Origin: Glycine soja
Taxonomy: Eukaryota; Streptophyta; Magnoliopsida; Fabales; Fabaceae
DNA: 64,000 nucleotides
Direction of reading: 5' to 3'
Assembly (NCBI RefSeq): GCF_004193775.1
Contig: NC_041019.1
Coordinates: forward strand, 10,650,204-10,714,203
The position numbers and the translations under genes were made by a program. The notes below the pieces were generated by a model that made no database searches, had not been told where the DNA came from, and saw only the letters and a list, made by a program, of their open reading frames with translations. Positions 10,571 to 24,111 of the stretch are shown here, piece after piece; position 1 is the first letter of the stretch; each line of letters opens with the position of its first letter.

Positions 10571-13500
10571 ATGTCGCCTAGTTTCGTCTTCGATCCTCCT
10601 AGCGACGAAGAAATCGAACACTCTGAACACGAAGAAGAAGAAGAATCCGAAGAAGAACCAGAGTCAGGATCAGGAACAGGATCAGAATCAGAGTCAGAAG
10701 GAGAAGGAGAAGAAGAAGAAGGGCACGAAGAAGCGCGGGTTCCGAAGAAGAAGAAGAAGAAAACGCAGTCTCCATGGGACTTTGCTAAATACACGGAATC
10801 AGTGGCGGAGGAACACGCTCGCAGGAGCACAACCTCGGTCGACGAGAAAATCTCCAAAGCACTCAAACAACGTTCCACGCCGCTCGTTGCTGAGCTTGAC
10901 CACAGCTCCGAGTCCGAACCTGATGAACAAGTAGTTGTTGGGTTTTCGTTTTCTTTTTTCGTGCATTCGTATACCCTTTTGGGTTTTTACTCATACACGA
11001 TAGGAAAAAAATGTTTTTTTTAATTATTTATTTTTTGGGATTGTTGGGAAGGGTTATAGAAGAAGTTCTTCTTTTTATTTAGGATAGAGAAAGTGTTCAT
11101 TTGATTCAAAATGTTGTTTTTGTTAGTTCTATGTTGTTGGGTTTGTTTTGGGAGATCAGAGAAGGGGGCTGTTGGGTTTGTTCCAGAGGTTGTTTTTTTA
11201 GTTAAATATAAAAATAGTCTTTTTTAAATATTTTAAAAATTGCTTATGTATTTATTGGGTATGTTTAGGAAGATTATAAGGAGTGCTAGTAACACACTTA
11301 TTCATGTCCTGTTTTTGGTTATTATATCACGAGTGGGGGGGTTATTAACGGAGTGAGACCTATTTAATTTTGTGTTTTCCAATAAATTTCAGCTTATAAT
11401 TGTGTGTTTAAAAGAGTGTATTAGAGAGTGTTTTGCTAATATTTCTCTTGTTTCTAGATTTGCTTTATGATTCATGATAGGAAATAGTGTTTATTTGATT
11501 CAAAAATTGATTTTTTTTTAATTTTTGTTGAATTTGTTGGGTTTGTTTAGGAAGATTATAGACCAGAGGAAGAAGATGAAGAAGAGGGTAATGATGGTGA
11601 TAGCAAATCCTTTTTTGCTCCTTCTGATGGAACCTCTTTCCATGCTGATTCCTTCTTGCAGCTCAATCTGTCTCGCCCTTTGCTCCGGGCTTGTGAGGCC
11701 TTGGGGTATTCTAAACCAACGCCAATTCAGGTTTTTATTTTCAGCTTTGTTTATTTTTTATTTTAATTTTAATTCTCAGCATTATTGATTGTGTAGTTCA
11801 ATGCTATTTAGGACACATTAGCTCAATAATTGACTTAGCTTTATCTTTTGAGTCTTAGCATTACTAGAGTTGCTTATGTTATTTCATGTGTACTGTCCTG
11901 ACAATTTAACTTTTTTTTTTTGGGATTTTGAATTTTGATAATAGGCAGCTTGTATTCCATTGGCATTGAGTGGTCGTGATATATGTGGTAGTGCCATTAC
12001 TGGGTCAGGGAAGGTAATCTCTTTGTTACTTTTCTTTGGGAGTTTGTAAATTTGTGATGCCTTGTGTCTGTGGTTTGGTGCCTGAGTTTTTGTGTGATGG
12101 TGTTTCTTTTAATGCCCCTTGTTCATATCTTGCTATTGTGTTTCTTTTAATGCCCTTTGTTCATATCTTGCTATTGTGTTTCTTTTAATGCCCTTTGTTC
12201 ATATCTTGCTATTGTGTTTCTTTTAATGCCCTTTGTTCATATCTTGCTATTGTGTTTCTTTTAATGCCCTTTGTTCATATCTTGCTATTGTGTTTCTTTT
12301 AATGCCCTTTGTTCATATCTTGCTATTGTGTTTCTTTTAATGCCCTTTGTTCATATCTTGCTATTGTGTTTCCATGCAGACAGCTGCATTTGCACTACCT
12401 ACTTTAGAGAGGTTGTTGTTCCGTCCAAAGCGCATGCGTGCAATAAGGGTCCTCATTCTTACTCCAACCAGAGAGTTGGCAGTCCAGTAAGTATTTTTTA
12501 TAATTGTTCTCATTTTTTCGTCTGGATCATTTTTTTTGTAAAAATATTCAAAATATTTAGTTGTGCTAGGAGGGCAAGTGGTCCATAGATACTGAAATGT
12601 ACCATGAATGCTCTCTTCTTTTATTCAGCTGAGTATGTTGTGTGTGTTGTGCCTACTAGCATATATGGCTTTGCATCATTGCAATGATTCTATGCATGTT
12701 CTTCATTCCCACCTTTGCAAAAGCTTGAACTAATTCACTTCATTGAATATACATGGCTCAGTTCATGGTTGTGCATTGGATGCATCTAATTTTTGCATTA
12801 CTCAATGCCTTTTTATTTATTTAAATTGATATATTTTTTTGTTGTAAATACAAGTACAAACTTGTCGATGCTCTAATTCAATTATGCTTCATTTAAATCT
12901 GTGCTATATGTATGTATATATAATTGTATTCATGTATATACATTACTTCTAGTGAAAAAGGTTGTAGATGTAAAATTTTGAAAGCACTCTTTTCATGATT
13001 CATGTAAATTGCTTTCCAAATACTTATTTCAAATTATTTTTGACAGAGTTCACAGTATGATAGAGAAGCTTGCTCAGTTTACTGATATAAGGTGTTGCCT
13101 GGTTGTTGGGGGTCTGTCAACAAAGGTTTGATCACTGTTTCAGTTTTGTGATGACTTATAATCATAAGACATGTTGATGGTTCAGAATAGAGTTATGTGC
13201 TTCTTGTGATGCTTTCAGTATGCAGTCAGCTGTTTGGGTTTTTTTTGTCCATTGGAAATATCCTCTTCCAGCTTCCGTCTTTTATACAATTCCATCTATA
13301 ATTCTGATAAATGTTGGGTTCTGTTACAATACATTTCCTGTCTGTTTGACACACAATAATCTCTCATTTCCTCTCTAGTTTTAATTTAAATTTGACATAT
13401 TTGAGCACTGTATATGATCTGATCTCTTTTTGTTGATGATATGTATTGCTGTAACATAGCTTTTTGTAACAATGACCTTTCCTCATGGCTTACTAGATAA

Positions 13501-16500
13501 TGAGCCTTTTGAAGAAATATTTCAAAGTTCCAACTAATCAGATGGGAAAATACAAAGGATTGTATTTGATAAACAAAAGTTAATTGGTGATTTCATAATA
13601 TGTGGTTTCTCATTTTGACCACATGGTTAGGTGGGATGAGAGCATGCAATGTGGCTTTTACAGCTTTAAAAATTCCCACTATTATCTAGTTGATTGCACC
13701 CTTTGCTATTTATTTATTCTTTAAAAAAGGTGTTTTCTCATCCTAGGTGCAAGAGGCTGCTTTGAGAACAATGCCAGACATTGTTGTGGCTACTCCAGGA
13801 CGCATGATAGACCATTTACGCAATGCTATGTCCGTGGATTTGGATGATCTTGCTGTTCTAATCCTTGATGAGGCTGATCGTCTTTTGGAGCTTGGATTTA
13901 GTGCTGAAATTCAAGAACTTGTAAGTTTTAGTGCAAGAGTCATTACAGTTAAATATTTTGTTTTATAATTTATCCTGATTTTAGTTTTTGATAAAAGGAA
14001 GTATTAAATCAAGTTTTATTGTTTGACAGGTTCGCTTGTGTCCCAAAAAAAGGCAGACTATGTTGTTTTCAGCAACAATGACTGAGGAGGTTGACGAACT
14101 TATTAAACTTTCCCTGTCAAAGCCCTTGCGTCTTTCTGCTGACCCATCTACAAAACGGCCAGCAACCTTGACTGAGGAGTAATTTCTTTACTATTTCTGT
14201 TTCCCTATAAATTTTCTGATTTCATCACTCATTTCCATTGGTATTAGCTGTATGTCATACGATAGTGATAAAATCACAAGTTGGTCTGAAAGAAAATTAA
14301 ATATCTAATACTTTTTCAATGTTCCCCCTTATATGCTAAGCATTTGATGGAATGAACATAGAGACTAGAGAGGCTTTTTGAACTCTAAAAACAGATGAAG
14401 AGTGTGTTTCATGCTTGTTTTGGGTATTTTATGCTTAAAAGATAATTATGTAAAACTATCATGTTAAAACTTTTGAAGTTTGCCAGGTTTTAGCATCTAG
14501 TAAGATCCTTTGAGTTTTGTTAACTATTGCTTTTCTATTTCAGAGTTGTTAGAATACGAAGAATGCGTGAAGTAAATCAGGAAGCAGTTCTTCTTGCAAT
14601 GTGCTCCAAAACTTTTACTTCCAAAGTCATCATCTTCAGGTTTTCATTTCATTGTTTACTATGCTTGTTATGTATATAGTATGTGATAGTGTTTTATGAA
14701 TTGTTAAAAAATTCTCTTTATGTAGCTATTTGATGAAACTAATTGGCAACAAGTAGGAGGTTGATTTTACTATGACTCCAGTGTTCATACTAATAGGCCT
14801 CTTATTCTAGCAGTTGGTTGGTTCTAGCTAGCTAGTTGCAAGGAACCTTTTTATGATCCCAATAAACTGAAAATCTTAAGTCTTTTATTTCAGATTTTAA
14901 GTCTGATCCTTCATTTGCACTGCTTTATGATTATTATTTCCCTTCTGCCACTCTGCTACCTCTAACTAATTGTTTAATCTATCATTTTGATGTGCAGTGG
15001 AACAAAGCAAGCTGCGCATAGATTGAAGATTATATTTGGATTAGCTGGCTCAAAAGCTGCTGAGCTTCATGGAAATCTTACTCAAGCCCAGCGCCTTGAG
15101 GTATGTTGCTAATATTGATATGTGTATTTCTGTATTTTGGCTCTTTTGTTGGCTTTGTAGTTATGTTACTATCTCATTTTTTGGGATACTAAAATGATGT
15201 TCATTTGGACCATTTGTATGTTTTTTATTTTCTTGTTGAAAGGATTTGTTGTATTGATTGTGGTTGTGACAAGATTTTCTCACTTCTGATTATCTATTTA
15301 GGCTTTGGAACAGTTCAGGAAGCAGCAAGTGGATTTTTTGGTTGCAACAGATGTGGCTGCCCGTGTAAGAGTCAACTTGATGTTTATTTCTTCTTTACTC
15401 ACTTTGAATTTGAATATTGTATTATTATCTCAAACACCCCCTTTTGATCCAGTATTGGTAGCTCAAGGCGAACATACAATTATTAAATCTGTTCCTTTTG
15501 GCTATTGGAATTTGGATATAGATCTGACACTGTTGCATGTGACTTTATTTATAGGGCCTTGACATTATTGGTGTTCAAACAGTTATCAACTTTGCATGTC
15601 CACGCGATCTTACTAGGTACAATCTATGATCCATATTGGTAGTAACTCTGCTTGAAATGTTGCGTGTTATTGACTTCCTGCATTTTTTGTCACTTTCCTT
15701 CATTGCTACATAAGTTACAATTTATCATACACGATTACATGTTGATCTCGCCTTAAACATGATCTCTTTCTCTCTATGGATTCCTGATAACTTTATCTTT
15801 TTTTATTATGAAGCTATGTTCATCGAGTTGGTCGTACTGCAAGAGCTGGAAGAGAAGGATATGCAGTCACTTTTGTGACTGACAATGACCGATCACTTTT
15901 AAAAGCCATTGTGAGTATCATTTGAAGAATCACTGCATTTGTTTTCAGCGTTGTTTCATATTTCCTTGCAGTTTTCCTTATAAGATAAAAAAGTTGTGCA
16001 TGCTGATCTGGATGTTGGGTCCCATTGACGTAGATTCTGTCAACAAGTGTTAATTTTTCTCTATTAGTTATTCAAGTTTGACATTTCATTAGATTTTCTA
16101 CATCAAACATTCACATAGCATCCTTTACAGAGAAATATCCCATTTGTTATTATCTACTAATTTTAGTTTTCGTTGGTCTGATTACTGAGACCTTGCCTAT
16201 TAATCACCTTTTCAAAATATACCTGAAGGAAATACAGATACTTTTATTGTTTTTACTTGTAGCTGTATGTTTAATTCTAATAGTAATTTGGATTTTCCTA
16301 GTTGAAAAGCTTATTGATTCTCTGTTCAGGTAGAGAACATGCAAACTGAAAAAAGAAAGTTGATTTTTTTAATGAGCTATTATATAATCTTTCTTATACA
16401 TGTCGATTTTAAATTAATCAGGCAAAGAGGGCAGGTTCAAAGCTGAAAAGCCGCATTGTTGCCGAGCAATCTATACATAAGTGGTCTCATATAATTGAGC

Positions 16501-19246
16501 AAATGGAAGACCAAATTTCTGAAGTACTTCAAGAAGAGAGGTTTTGATTATATTTTATTGGGGCTTCATTCTTTTTCATTTTTCACTTTCTTTTTATTAT
16601 TATATTTATTTATATTTTCAATTTATTTCAGAGAAGAAAGAGTTCTAAGAAAAGCCGAAATGGAGGCCACAAAGGTATTGATCAGTTATTTTGTTTTACT
16701 TGCCTTTAATCCTGGTATGCCTTGGATTACACAAATGTAATTAATTATGTCCAGTTTTCATGTGTTCTCATCTTGTCTTGCAAAATAGCATTTCCAACGT
16801 AGCATCACTTAGAAAATTTTATTGTATGACCAGGCTTTGGAACCCCATATTGATTGTTTTCATTTTCTAATCCTTAACATTTTCCCTTCAATGAAATCAT
16901 GCACTTATTGGCAGGCTGAAAACATGATTGCACATAGGGAAGAGATCTTTTCCCGCCCCAAAAGAACCTGGTTTGTCACAGAGAAGGAGAAAAAGCTTGC
17001 TTCAAAAGCATCCAAGGTACAATATTGTTTCATCTTGCTAAAATGATTTCTCAAATTACTGGCATTTATTTTCCTATTTTACAATGGAGCATTATACTTG
17101 AGAAATCTAAGAATATTTTGACTAGGGATCAATTGTGTCTTGACAGTCCACACAAGGTCTCTATATTACTGTATTGCTTTTCCAAATTAGCTTATTTTGA
17201 AGAAATAATCTCTCATTTGCAGGTTTTTAAGAAAGTTTTGGGAAAATGATGATTATTTCTTTGAATAAAAGCTAAATCAAACATGCAACTAATGTTAGTA
17301 TTGATTAATAATTACAATGATTCAATCCTAATTACACAACTTAATTAGTTCCCAAGAATGCTCCTACTTGGTTATGATTGACGTTTTTAAAATGGGAACA
17401 GTGATTGACTGGTGAAGGCACTTACTCATGTAGTTGAACTGGTAGTAGTTAAAATATTATATAATACTAAAATATAAAATGATAAAATAATATAAAATTA
17501 TGATCTACATAACAAGTAAGAAAATTACAAACTTCTAAATGCATTTCAACTCATATTTTAAATTAATATAAATGACTAAATTATGTTTTAAAAGATAAAA
17601 ATTAAGAAGCAGCTCTGGTGTAGTGAATTGTAACACTCCCATATAGGATACCTATGGTATTATACCAAAAATATGATAATTGACAGAATAATTTATACTG
17701 GTGTAAAAGCTTTAAATGTGTTTTTATTTATTTAAAGATGTTTAAGTTAAAAAATTAAAAATTAAAAATACCTGTTCAAACCAGTTTTGGACTGGTTTGA
17801 CATTTTTTTTACTGGTTGTGAGATGCTCTGATTTTTTAGAGTTAATGGACTGGTCACCAATGACCAACCTGGTTCCCAATTGGACCAGTTGAACAGGCCG
17901 ATCCGGTTATGAAAAAAACAATGAATATGATGCATGTGAACAAGGGTTTGATGTTTGATGATTTCCCTTATCTTTTAAAGGTGAAGGTGAGATGCCAGTC
18001 AAACTAACAATTGAATGACAAGTTTTTTTAGTTCAAATCCTCTTTCTTGTGTGAAATGTCACTTGTGTTGACAATAAATGAAATGACTGTAAACAGGCAT
18101 CCATGGATAATAGCAAGAGTTCTGGGAAAGATGTAATTAGTGCTGAACAAGCTGAAAACCTTAGAATGAAGGAGAAGAGGAAGCGAGAGCGTGAGGTAAA
18201 AGTTTTCCCCCAATTTTGTTATGCATATGATTTTGTTTGTTTTATTCATATAAAATTCAAATAGGCTTACATGTATGCATTGCTATGTATTTACTTGATG
18301 AATGTCTTTGGTGTAGAAACATTTGCCTAGAAAGCAGCGTAGAAAGTTGGAAGCAGCTAGAGAGATGCTGGAGGATGAGGAGGAGGATGGTAAACAAGTA
18401 GAGGTATGTACTCCTTAGTCCTTTCCCTTGCTATTAGCATTCTCTGTGCAGTGAAGGTTGAAATATACTCTTTGTTCCTTACCTTGTTACACTGAAAATG
18501 AAATGCATATAATTGCAGGCTAAGGGGGGGAATAAAAAAGACAAGGGTGGAATGTCACTTGTTGATCTTGCATACCGACGGGCAAAAGCAGTAAAGGCTG
18601 TCAAGAAGGCATTAGATTCTGGCAAGATTGTGGAGAAGAATAAAAAGAAATCTAATAATAATTCCCGGAAAACTCCTTCAAGGACAGAAGAGATGCGGGA
18701 GCTATTCCAGACTGACATGAAGGATAAAAAGCCAAAAAGAGGTGTTGGAGGAGGAAAGAAGTCAAAGAGTTCATTCAAAAGCAAGTCAAGGTATTAATTA
18801 TAAATTGTCTCATTTCTGAAACTAGTTAGTTGTATGTTTCTGAGCTTTTAAGCATCCAACATATCATTGATCCCATCTTGATTGAGTCCAGAAATTCTTT
18901 TGCTTCTAAAGTTGGAATAATCATTTGATCTGGAGTGAGGCTTTGAGAAGCCTACTAAACAATAATGATATGGGCAATCAATTTTTTGCACTCATTTTCA
19001 TTTTCTTTGGTTTATTGAATTTGTTATTTTTGTGGGGAATTAGATATTTGGATGCAATAAATTGATACTTATTTATTTATTTTCTGTTCAACACGGTGAA
19101 AATTCAGTTGTGTTGTCCCCTCCTTTTTATAGTAACTGCATTGATAACTTTATGCATCTCAACATTTATTTTACAACACTTGTTTGTGCAATGCTAATAA
19201 ATAAAGTCTTGATTCAAATTCCCTTTTCAGGTACAAGCGCAAGTAG
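10571..19246 (+). CDS. RH28: DEAD-box ATP-dependent RNA helicase 28 (DRS1/DDX27 type)
   Basis: Nineteen exons: 10571-10930, 11551-11730, 11945-12013, 12380-12486, 13047-13125, 13747-13920, 14030-14178, 14544-14639, 14998-15100, 15302-15364, 15555-15616, 15814-15910, 16422-16540, 16632-16674, 16915-17016, 18097-18195, 18317-18403, 18519-18790, 19231-19246. They join in frame to 758 residues, close to the ~790 of the Arabidopsis protein. All introns are GT-AG. Residues 1-120 are acidic and basic low-complexity. The Q motif ends at 180; motif I AITGSGKT is near 197-204 and split by intron 3. [16 protein letters not shown] (306-309), SAT (~337), VIIFSGT, ATDVAARGLD and [11 protein letters not shown] (484-494) follow. 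The C-terminus is a lysine/arginine-rich tail. The family acts in the nucleolus in large-subunit pre-rRNA processing. The last exon is only 16 nt and supplies the final KRK. All motifs are intact, so the gene is probably functional. The 1,080-bp intron 15 (17017-18096) holds nothing recognisable. Confidence 0.95.
12101..12366 (+). repeat. Seven-copy 38-bp minisatellite in RH28 intron 3
   Basis: Units begin at 12101, 12139, 12177, 12215, 12253, 12291 and 12329. Each carries TTTCTTTTAATGCCCTTTGT and TCATATCTTGCTATTG. They are essentially identical; the first unit has one variant base. The array stops 13 bp before the acceptor AG (12378-12379) of exon 4, so its pyrimidine-rich units supply the branch-point and polypyrimidine region. 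Confidence 0.97.
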
Positions 19247-22200
19247 TCTGAGGCTAATAATCCTTGTCATAAATATGTGCATGGAAGGACCATAAATCTC
19301 CAAAATGCGTGTCCTTATACCATATGGAGGTGATTAAATGGAGCTCCACTGTGAATTTCAGCTAGTGATTGTGGGTCTTTTGGGTGGCCATGGTGATATG
19401 GGGTATGGTAGCAGTAACTACTACCTACCAATACCCTTTTTTTTGTTCATTGTATCTCGTGAGCTTGGTTCTTATCCCAAATGGATAGCATAATTTATAG
19501 CATTGAGTTTTAAATGTTACCAATAGAAAAAATATTTATTTTAGATTAACTCTTTAATATCATTGATTCTGCTGTATATCCGTTAATGCACCGTTATTTG
19601 TGAAAAGCTCCTAATTATTGAGTATTGACCCTATAATTTAAAGAAATGTATTACTCCTTGGGAAATTCATTGGCTATTTTTAGGAAATTCATTAACCGTT
19701 CTACAATTTAAAGAAATGTATTACTCCTTAGGTTCCGTAATAATCAGTTGCGTAAGAAAGAAAAATTTATTTTAAAATAATTATCATTTTAACGTTTTAA
19801 TGTAGCTTTAATTATATTTTTTACATATATATTTTATAATATTAATGATACAAGTATTAAACACTTGAAATTAATTAATAATAAAATTAATTTTATAAAA
19901 TTAATTTTTATCTATTTAGTAGGTTTTATTGGTTTGTGTGAAAAATTTGAGATAACAATTTTTATAGAAAATTATACCTTTTTATAGATAAAATTATAAA
20001 TTGGCATAAAGATCACATTATGTCTCATAAAAAATCGTAATTAATATTAATAATCTATACATAGATTTTGAGTTTCCACTTATTTTAAATTGAACAGAAT
20101 AAAAAAAAACATTCTTAAATTCAGTTCACTTTGGACAGATTTTTACTCAGTTTTGGCTGATTCTTGAATACTTTAATTAGTTCTTAATCAACATTTTGTT
20201 CCAGAGTTTTTGGACTGTTTAGAGTTGTAGCCTAATTCAGTTGTAGATTCAAAATGGGTGCAAATTATAAAAAATAAAATCAATATGTTTAATTATATAA
20301 ATATAGATGAAATAAAATATAAAAATATAAAATTTTATTTATAAATTTAGTGAATTTTAAAAAATGAAGAGATACAAGTACACACTTTCACATGGTTGTA
20401 GGTCTACCAGTGGCCTAATCGGTTCTTGGTCTCATATATCAATTTGATATTATAGCTATTTAATCTTCTATTTTTATTATCTAAATTTAATCTTCTATTT
20501 GTAAAAAATGTTGTTCTATTTGATATTAAGAAATAAAGTTTATTTTTATTTGATCGTTGGAAAATTAATTCATGTACTTTTGAATAATAAAAAAACACAT
20601 GTTGCAGTGTACATTTATGATTGATATTATATACACTTTCCAATTATATTCAATAGTTCAATTAAAATCAATTCTACTCAACTTTGAAAATATACGGGTC
20701 TTAAATTAATTTACTATTTTAGTTGTAGAGTTAACTCAATATTAACTTTATATTATATTAGGGGAAGAGAGGCATTGCGTGCCTCTCTATATGTTTTAAA
20801 TAAAAATAAAATAAAAGAAAGTAGAAAGGTTTAGAAGTTAGAAAAAGTACAAAAGGAGTAACTAACTAAAAGGTAATGTGTCAGTTGTTAAAAAAATAAA
20901 ACTGATGGAAAGTAAAATTATCTAGAAAATGTGTATATCAAATAAGATATTTTTTATTATTAATAATTATATATGATTGAAAGATTAAATTGAAACTATT
21001 TTTATGATTCAGAAACTAACTATATTAATTATTTGTCCTCTTATATTTTTAAATCAGTTATTTTGCTTCTTCCTATTTTTAAATTAGATATTTAATTTTC
21101 ATTTTTTTAAAATTATTCAGAATAAACAATTTTGGTATGTTAATTGTTAGTTAATCGTTCAAAGTGAAATGTTAAATTTTACATAATATATTAAAGTTGA
21201 CATCACATTTATAAGTAGACGGTTGATGCAACACTTATATGACAAGAAATTAATTAAAGTAAAACATAAAAAATATTATCTGATTAAGATTTATAACATT
21301 TTATACAATGATAAGGAAATAAACCACAATCCAAATTACTTTGCTTACTTAATTTATAAACAATATTTTCTATGTATGATTACATCGTCAACAATTATTA
21401 GTTTTTTCAATTATAAAAATTTATAAATTAAAAAAAATTATTTAATATATAAAATCTTTTTACTTTTATTTTCTATCATTTTACATATTTTTATCTTGAA
21501 TAATTTATATATTTTTATTTTAATTTTATTAATTTATATTGAATTTCATAAATTAATATGTAAATTATTTACATAAATTATTTTATATAATTTATACATG
21601 TTTTGTAAATGATTTTACTATATAATTTTTTTACTCTAATTACATAAATCAATATAATTCCATCCATTAATATGTAAATTATTTTATGTAATTCATACAA
21701 ATTATGTAAAATAATTTTAATATTAAAATAATTTTTATTAAAATTATATAAATTAATAAATTTTTAATATTTATTTTAGAAAAATTACATGTTAATATTT
21801 TCATTTTAACTATAAAAATTTCTTTAATAAATAGATTTTTTTATTCCAATTATCTAAATCAATAAAATTATATAAATTAATATATAAATTATTTATTTAA
21901 TTTTTAAATATTATTTAAATTTATTTTAATATATAAATTATACAAAATTTGATTCTGATTACAAAAATTAATAAAATTTTAGTTTTAAATTTTTTAGATT
22001 ATTTAAATATAGGGATCAAAAGTACATTTTTGCTTTTATATTAATAATTTATGAAAATAATTTATATACTAATTTATGAAATTAAATTTTTAAATAGGTA
22101 AAATTTAAATAAAAATATGTAAATTAATCAAAATACTAAAATGACACATATAAAATACTGTTTATAAAAATAATCAAAGAAAGCAAGTCACAAAGTGATT

Positions 22201-22790
22201 TATTGCTTTGTTATTGTGTTAAATGTCATGGGATCAATTCCTACACATGGATAAAAAATACCGATTTTGAAAAAAAGAAAAAGAAAAATTATAATTTAGT
22301 CTAATTATTATAAAGATTAAATAAATGCTATTTTTAACAAAAAGAAACGTTGCTATTTTATAATAAAATAACTAAAATAATAAGTACTATTTTTTTTAAA
22401 AGATTAAAATAGTGACACTTCCCTAGAAATAAGGATTCACTCTAAAAAAAAAACTGTTTTTTTTTTTTTAAATTGAAATGGTAGAATTGCATAACTTGAC
22501 CCTATCTTTTTAAAAGACGCACTATTTTTTTAAAAATAAAAATTGTATGCTAATAACAATTATAAAATAATTCACAAAATAATATTTTTTTAAAAGTAAT
22601 AACATTTAAACACTGGTTTAATTTTTTAATACTTAACATACAATTTATAATATTTAAAAATAGTAAGCATACCATTAATTCATTATCAAGACAGTGAGAA
22701 TATATTTACTTATTTTGGTTACAAAACAGGGTGAGAATGTGAACATTTGGTTTGAAATTTAACCCCGCGGCGCCTATAATGATGATTGTC
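19247..22790. other. RH28 3' flank and AT-rich intergenic region
   Basis: 19247-19560 should contain the RH28 3' UTR. From 19800 to 22700 the sequence is extremely AT-rich with recurring 'taaattattta/atataaatta' phrases (densest at 21420-22140). A short hairpin GAGAGGCA..TGCCTCTC lies at 20767-20787. No coding region, RNA gene or element terminus is recognised. Short ORFs here are chance. Confidence 0.55.
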
Positions 22791-22939
22791 AAACAAACAA
22801 CAGAGAATCCGACACACTGCGATGTAGAGACACAAAAAAGTTTGTCTTAAAGTTGGATTTAGATATGATTTTGTCTCTTTCTTTGTTTTTTATTAGGGAA
22901 AAAAAAAACTATTTTGGCTGTAAGCCATTTTGTCCTATT

Positions 22940-23117
22940 TTTGCATATAAACCAAACCTTCATTTTCCCAGATTCTAATCTGCAAAAAGATTATCTTTTT
23001 CTTTCCCCTTTCTCTTTTATGTGAGAAAAGCTTATCATCTGGGTCAGTTTCAAGTTTTCAAATTTGAAATGTGAGGAGCTGTGTTAAGGACTGCACTCTA
23101 ATGCTTCTGAGTTCTGA
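22940..23117 (+). promoter_or_regulatory. Probable promoter and 5' UTR exon of the 24112 gene
   Basis: A TATA-like CATATAAACC near 22944 is followed by a pyrimidine-rich leader and a donor-like GAGTAAGG near 23116. A plausible acceptor (TGTATACCAG) precedes the coding exon near 24044. This would make one 5' UTR exon and an intron of about 0.9 kb. It is inferred from signals only. Confidence 0.35.
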
Positions 23118-23235
23118 GTAAGGTAGCTAACCTTATTTCCACTCCTTTTGAACTTACCTATGTTGTGATTTGCATTTACAATGTATGGTTAGGTAGTAGG
23201 ATCAAACTAGTAGTTTTATTATTCTCAGACTAGGA

Positions 23236-23266
<31 letters not shown>

Positions 23267-24111
23267 TTTGATTTCCAAGTCTTTTGGTGAAGTTGATACC
23301 CTTTTCTGGATTCTGCTAACGTAGTCCCTTTAAAGATTGGATGATTTTTAGTAGATTTGATTCTGCATCATCCTAACCATTTTGGGTTGGTGGTCCTTTT
23401 GGGTTTATTTCTGTACCTCTTCATTCTTTTTTTATTTTTTATTGAAAAATATCATTATTTTTATTTCCTTTATCCCATGGTCATACATGCATGAAGATGA
23501 TTCTAGCTGGCATTCGCAAACTGATTTGTGGTATGTGTCTTGTGGTTGAGAGGCTGCCACATGATGTATCATGGCAATGTGCATTTAAATTTGTGTTTGT
23601 TTCACCCAATAAAGCATGCATTGTTTGCTTGCCCTACTCAATTTTGCTGTTTATGGAAAATGGTTTCCTTATTTTGTGATTTGCATCTCAAAATATTTCT
23701 TGTAGTCAAGTGGGGGATAATATCATTTGAATTCTGTGGCTGATGTGATGCTTTTCTATTGTGAACCTGGTGAAACCTTACACCGATTCATATTTCTTGC
23801 CCCTCTTGCTTGCTGTATGATATGTTGCTCATCAGTTATTTGTTCATTATTGCCATTTACTTTCAATCATGAATTGTTAAATGGTAAACTAGAGCTACTT
23901 ACTACTTGCTATAGTTTGCATATGCTATTTGCATGTATTGTAAACTCTGCTGGAAATTTTCATCTTTCAATCACGAATTGGTAAATAGAAGACTAGGAGT
24001 TACTGATTTTGATTTATTTGAATGCACTATTTACATGTATACCAGATTTTCTGGCAATATCCTTCTCAAAAGCTTTGAACACTTGGGTTTTTGATTGGAG
24101 CTAAGAGGAGC

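Noticed and set aside
10356..10934. 192-codon ORF overlapping RH28 exon 1
   Set aside because: It lies in a different frame from the conserved exon 1 protein, and its basic, repetitive composition is the shadow of the GAA/GAG-rich exon.
12101..12366. CRISPR-like regularly spaced repeat
   Set aside because: The 38-bp units are directly adjoining with no spacers and lie in a plant intron; it is a minisatellite.
12271..12588. 105-codon ORF in RH28 intron 3
   Set aside because: It is mostly the 38-bp minisatellite read in one frame plus exon 4 in the wrong frame.
20404..22140. Possible matrix attachment region
   Set aside because: AT content alone is suggestive, but no test is possible from sequence reading and such stretches are common in plant intergenic DNA.
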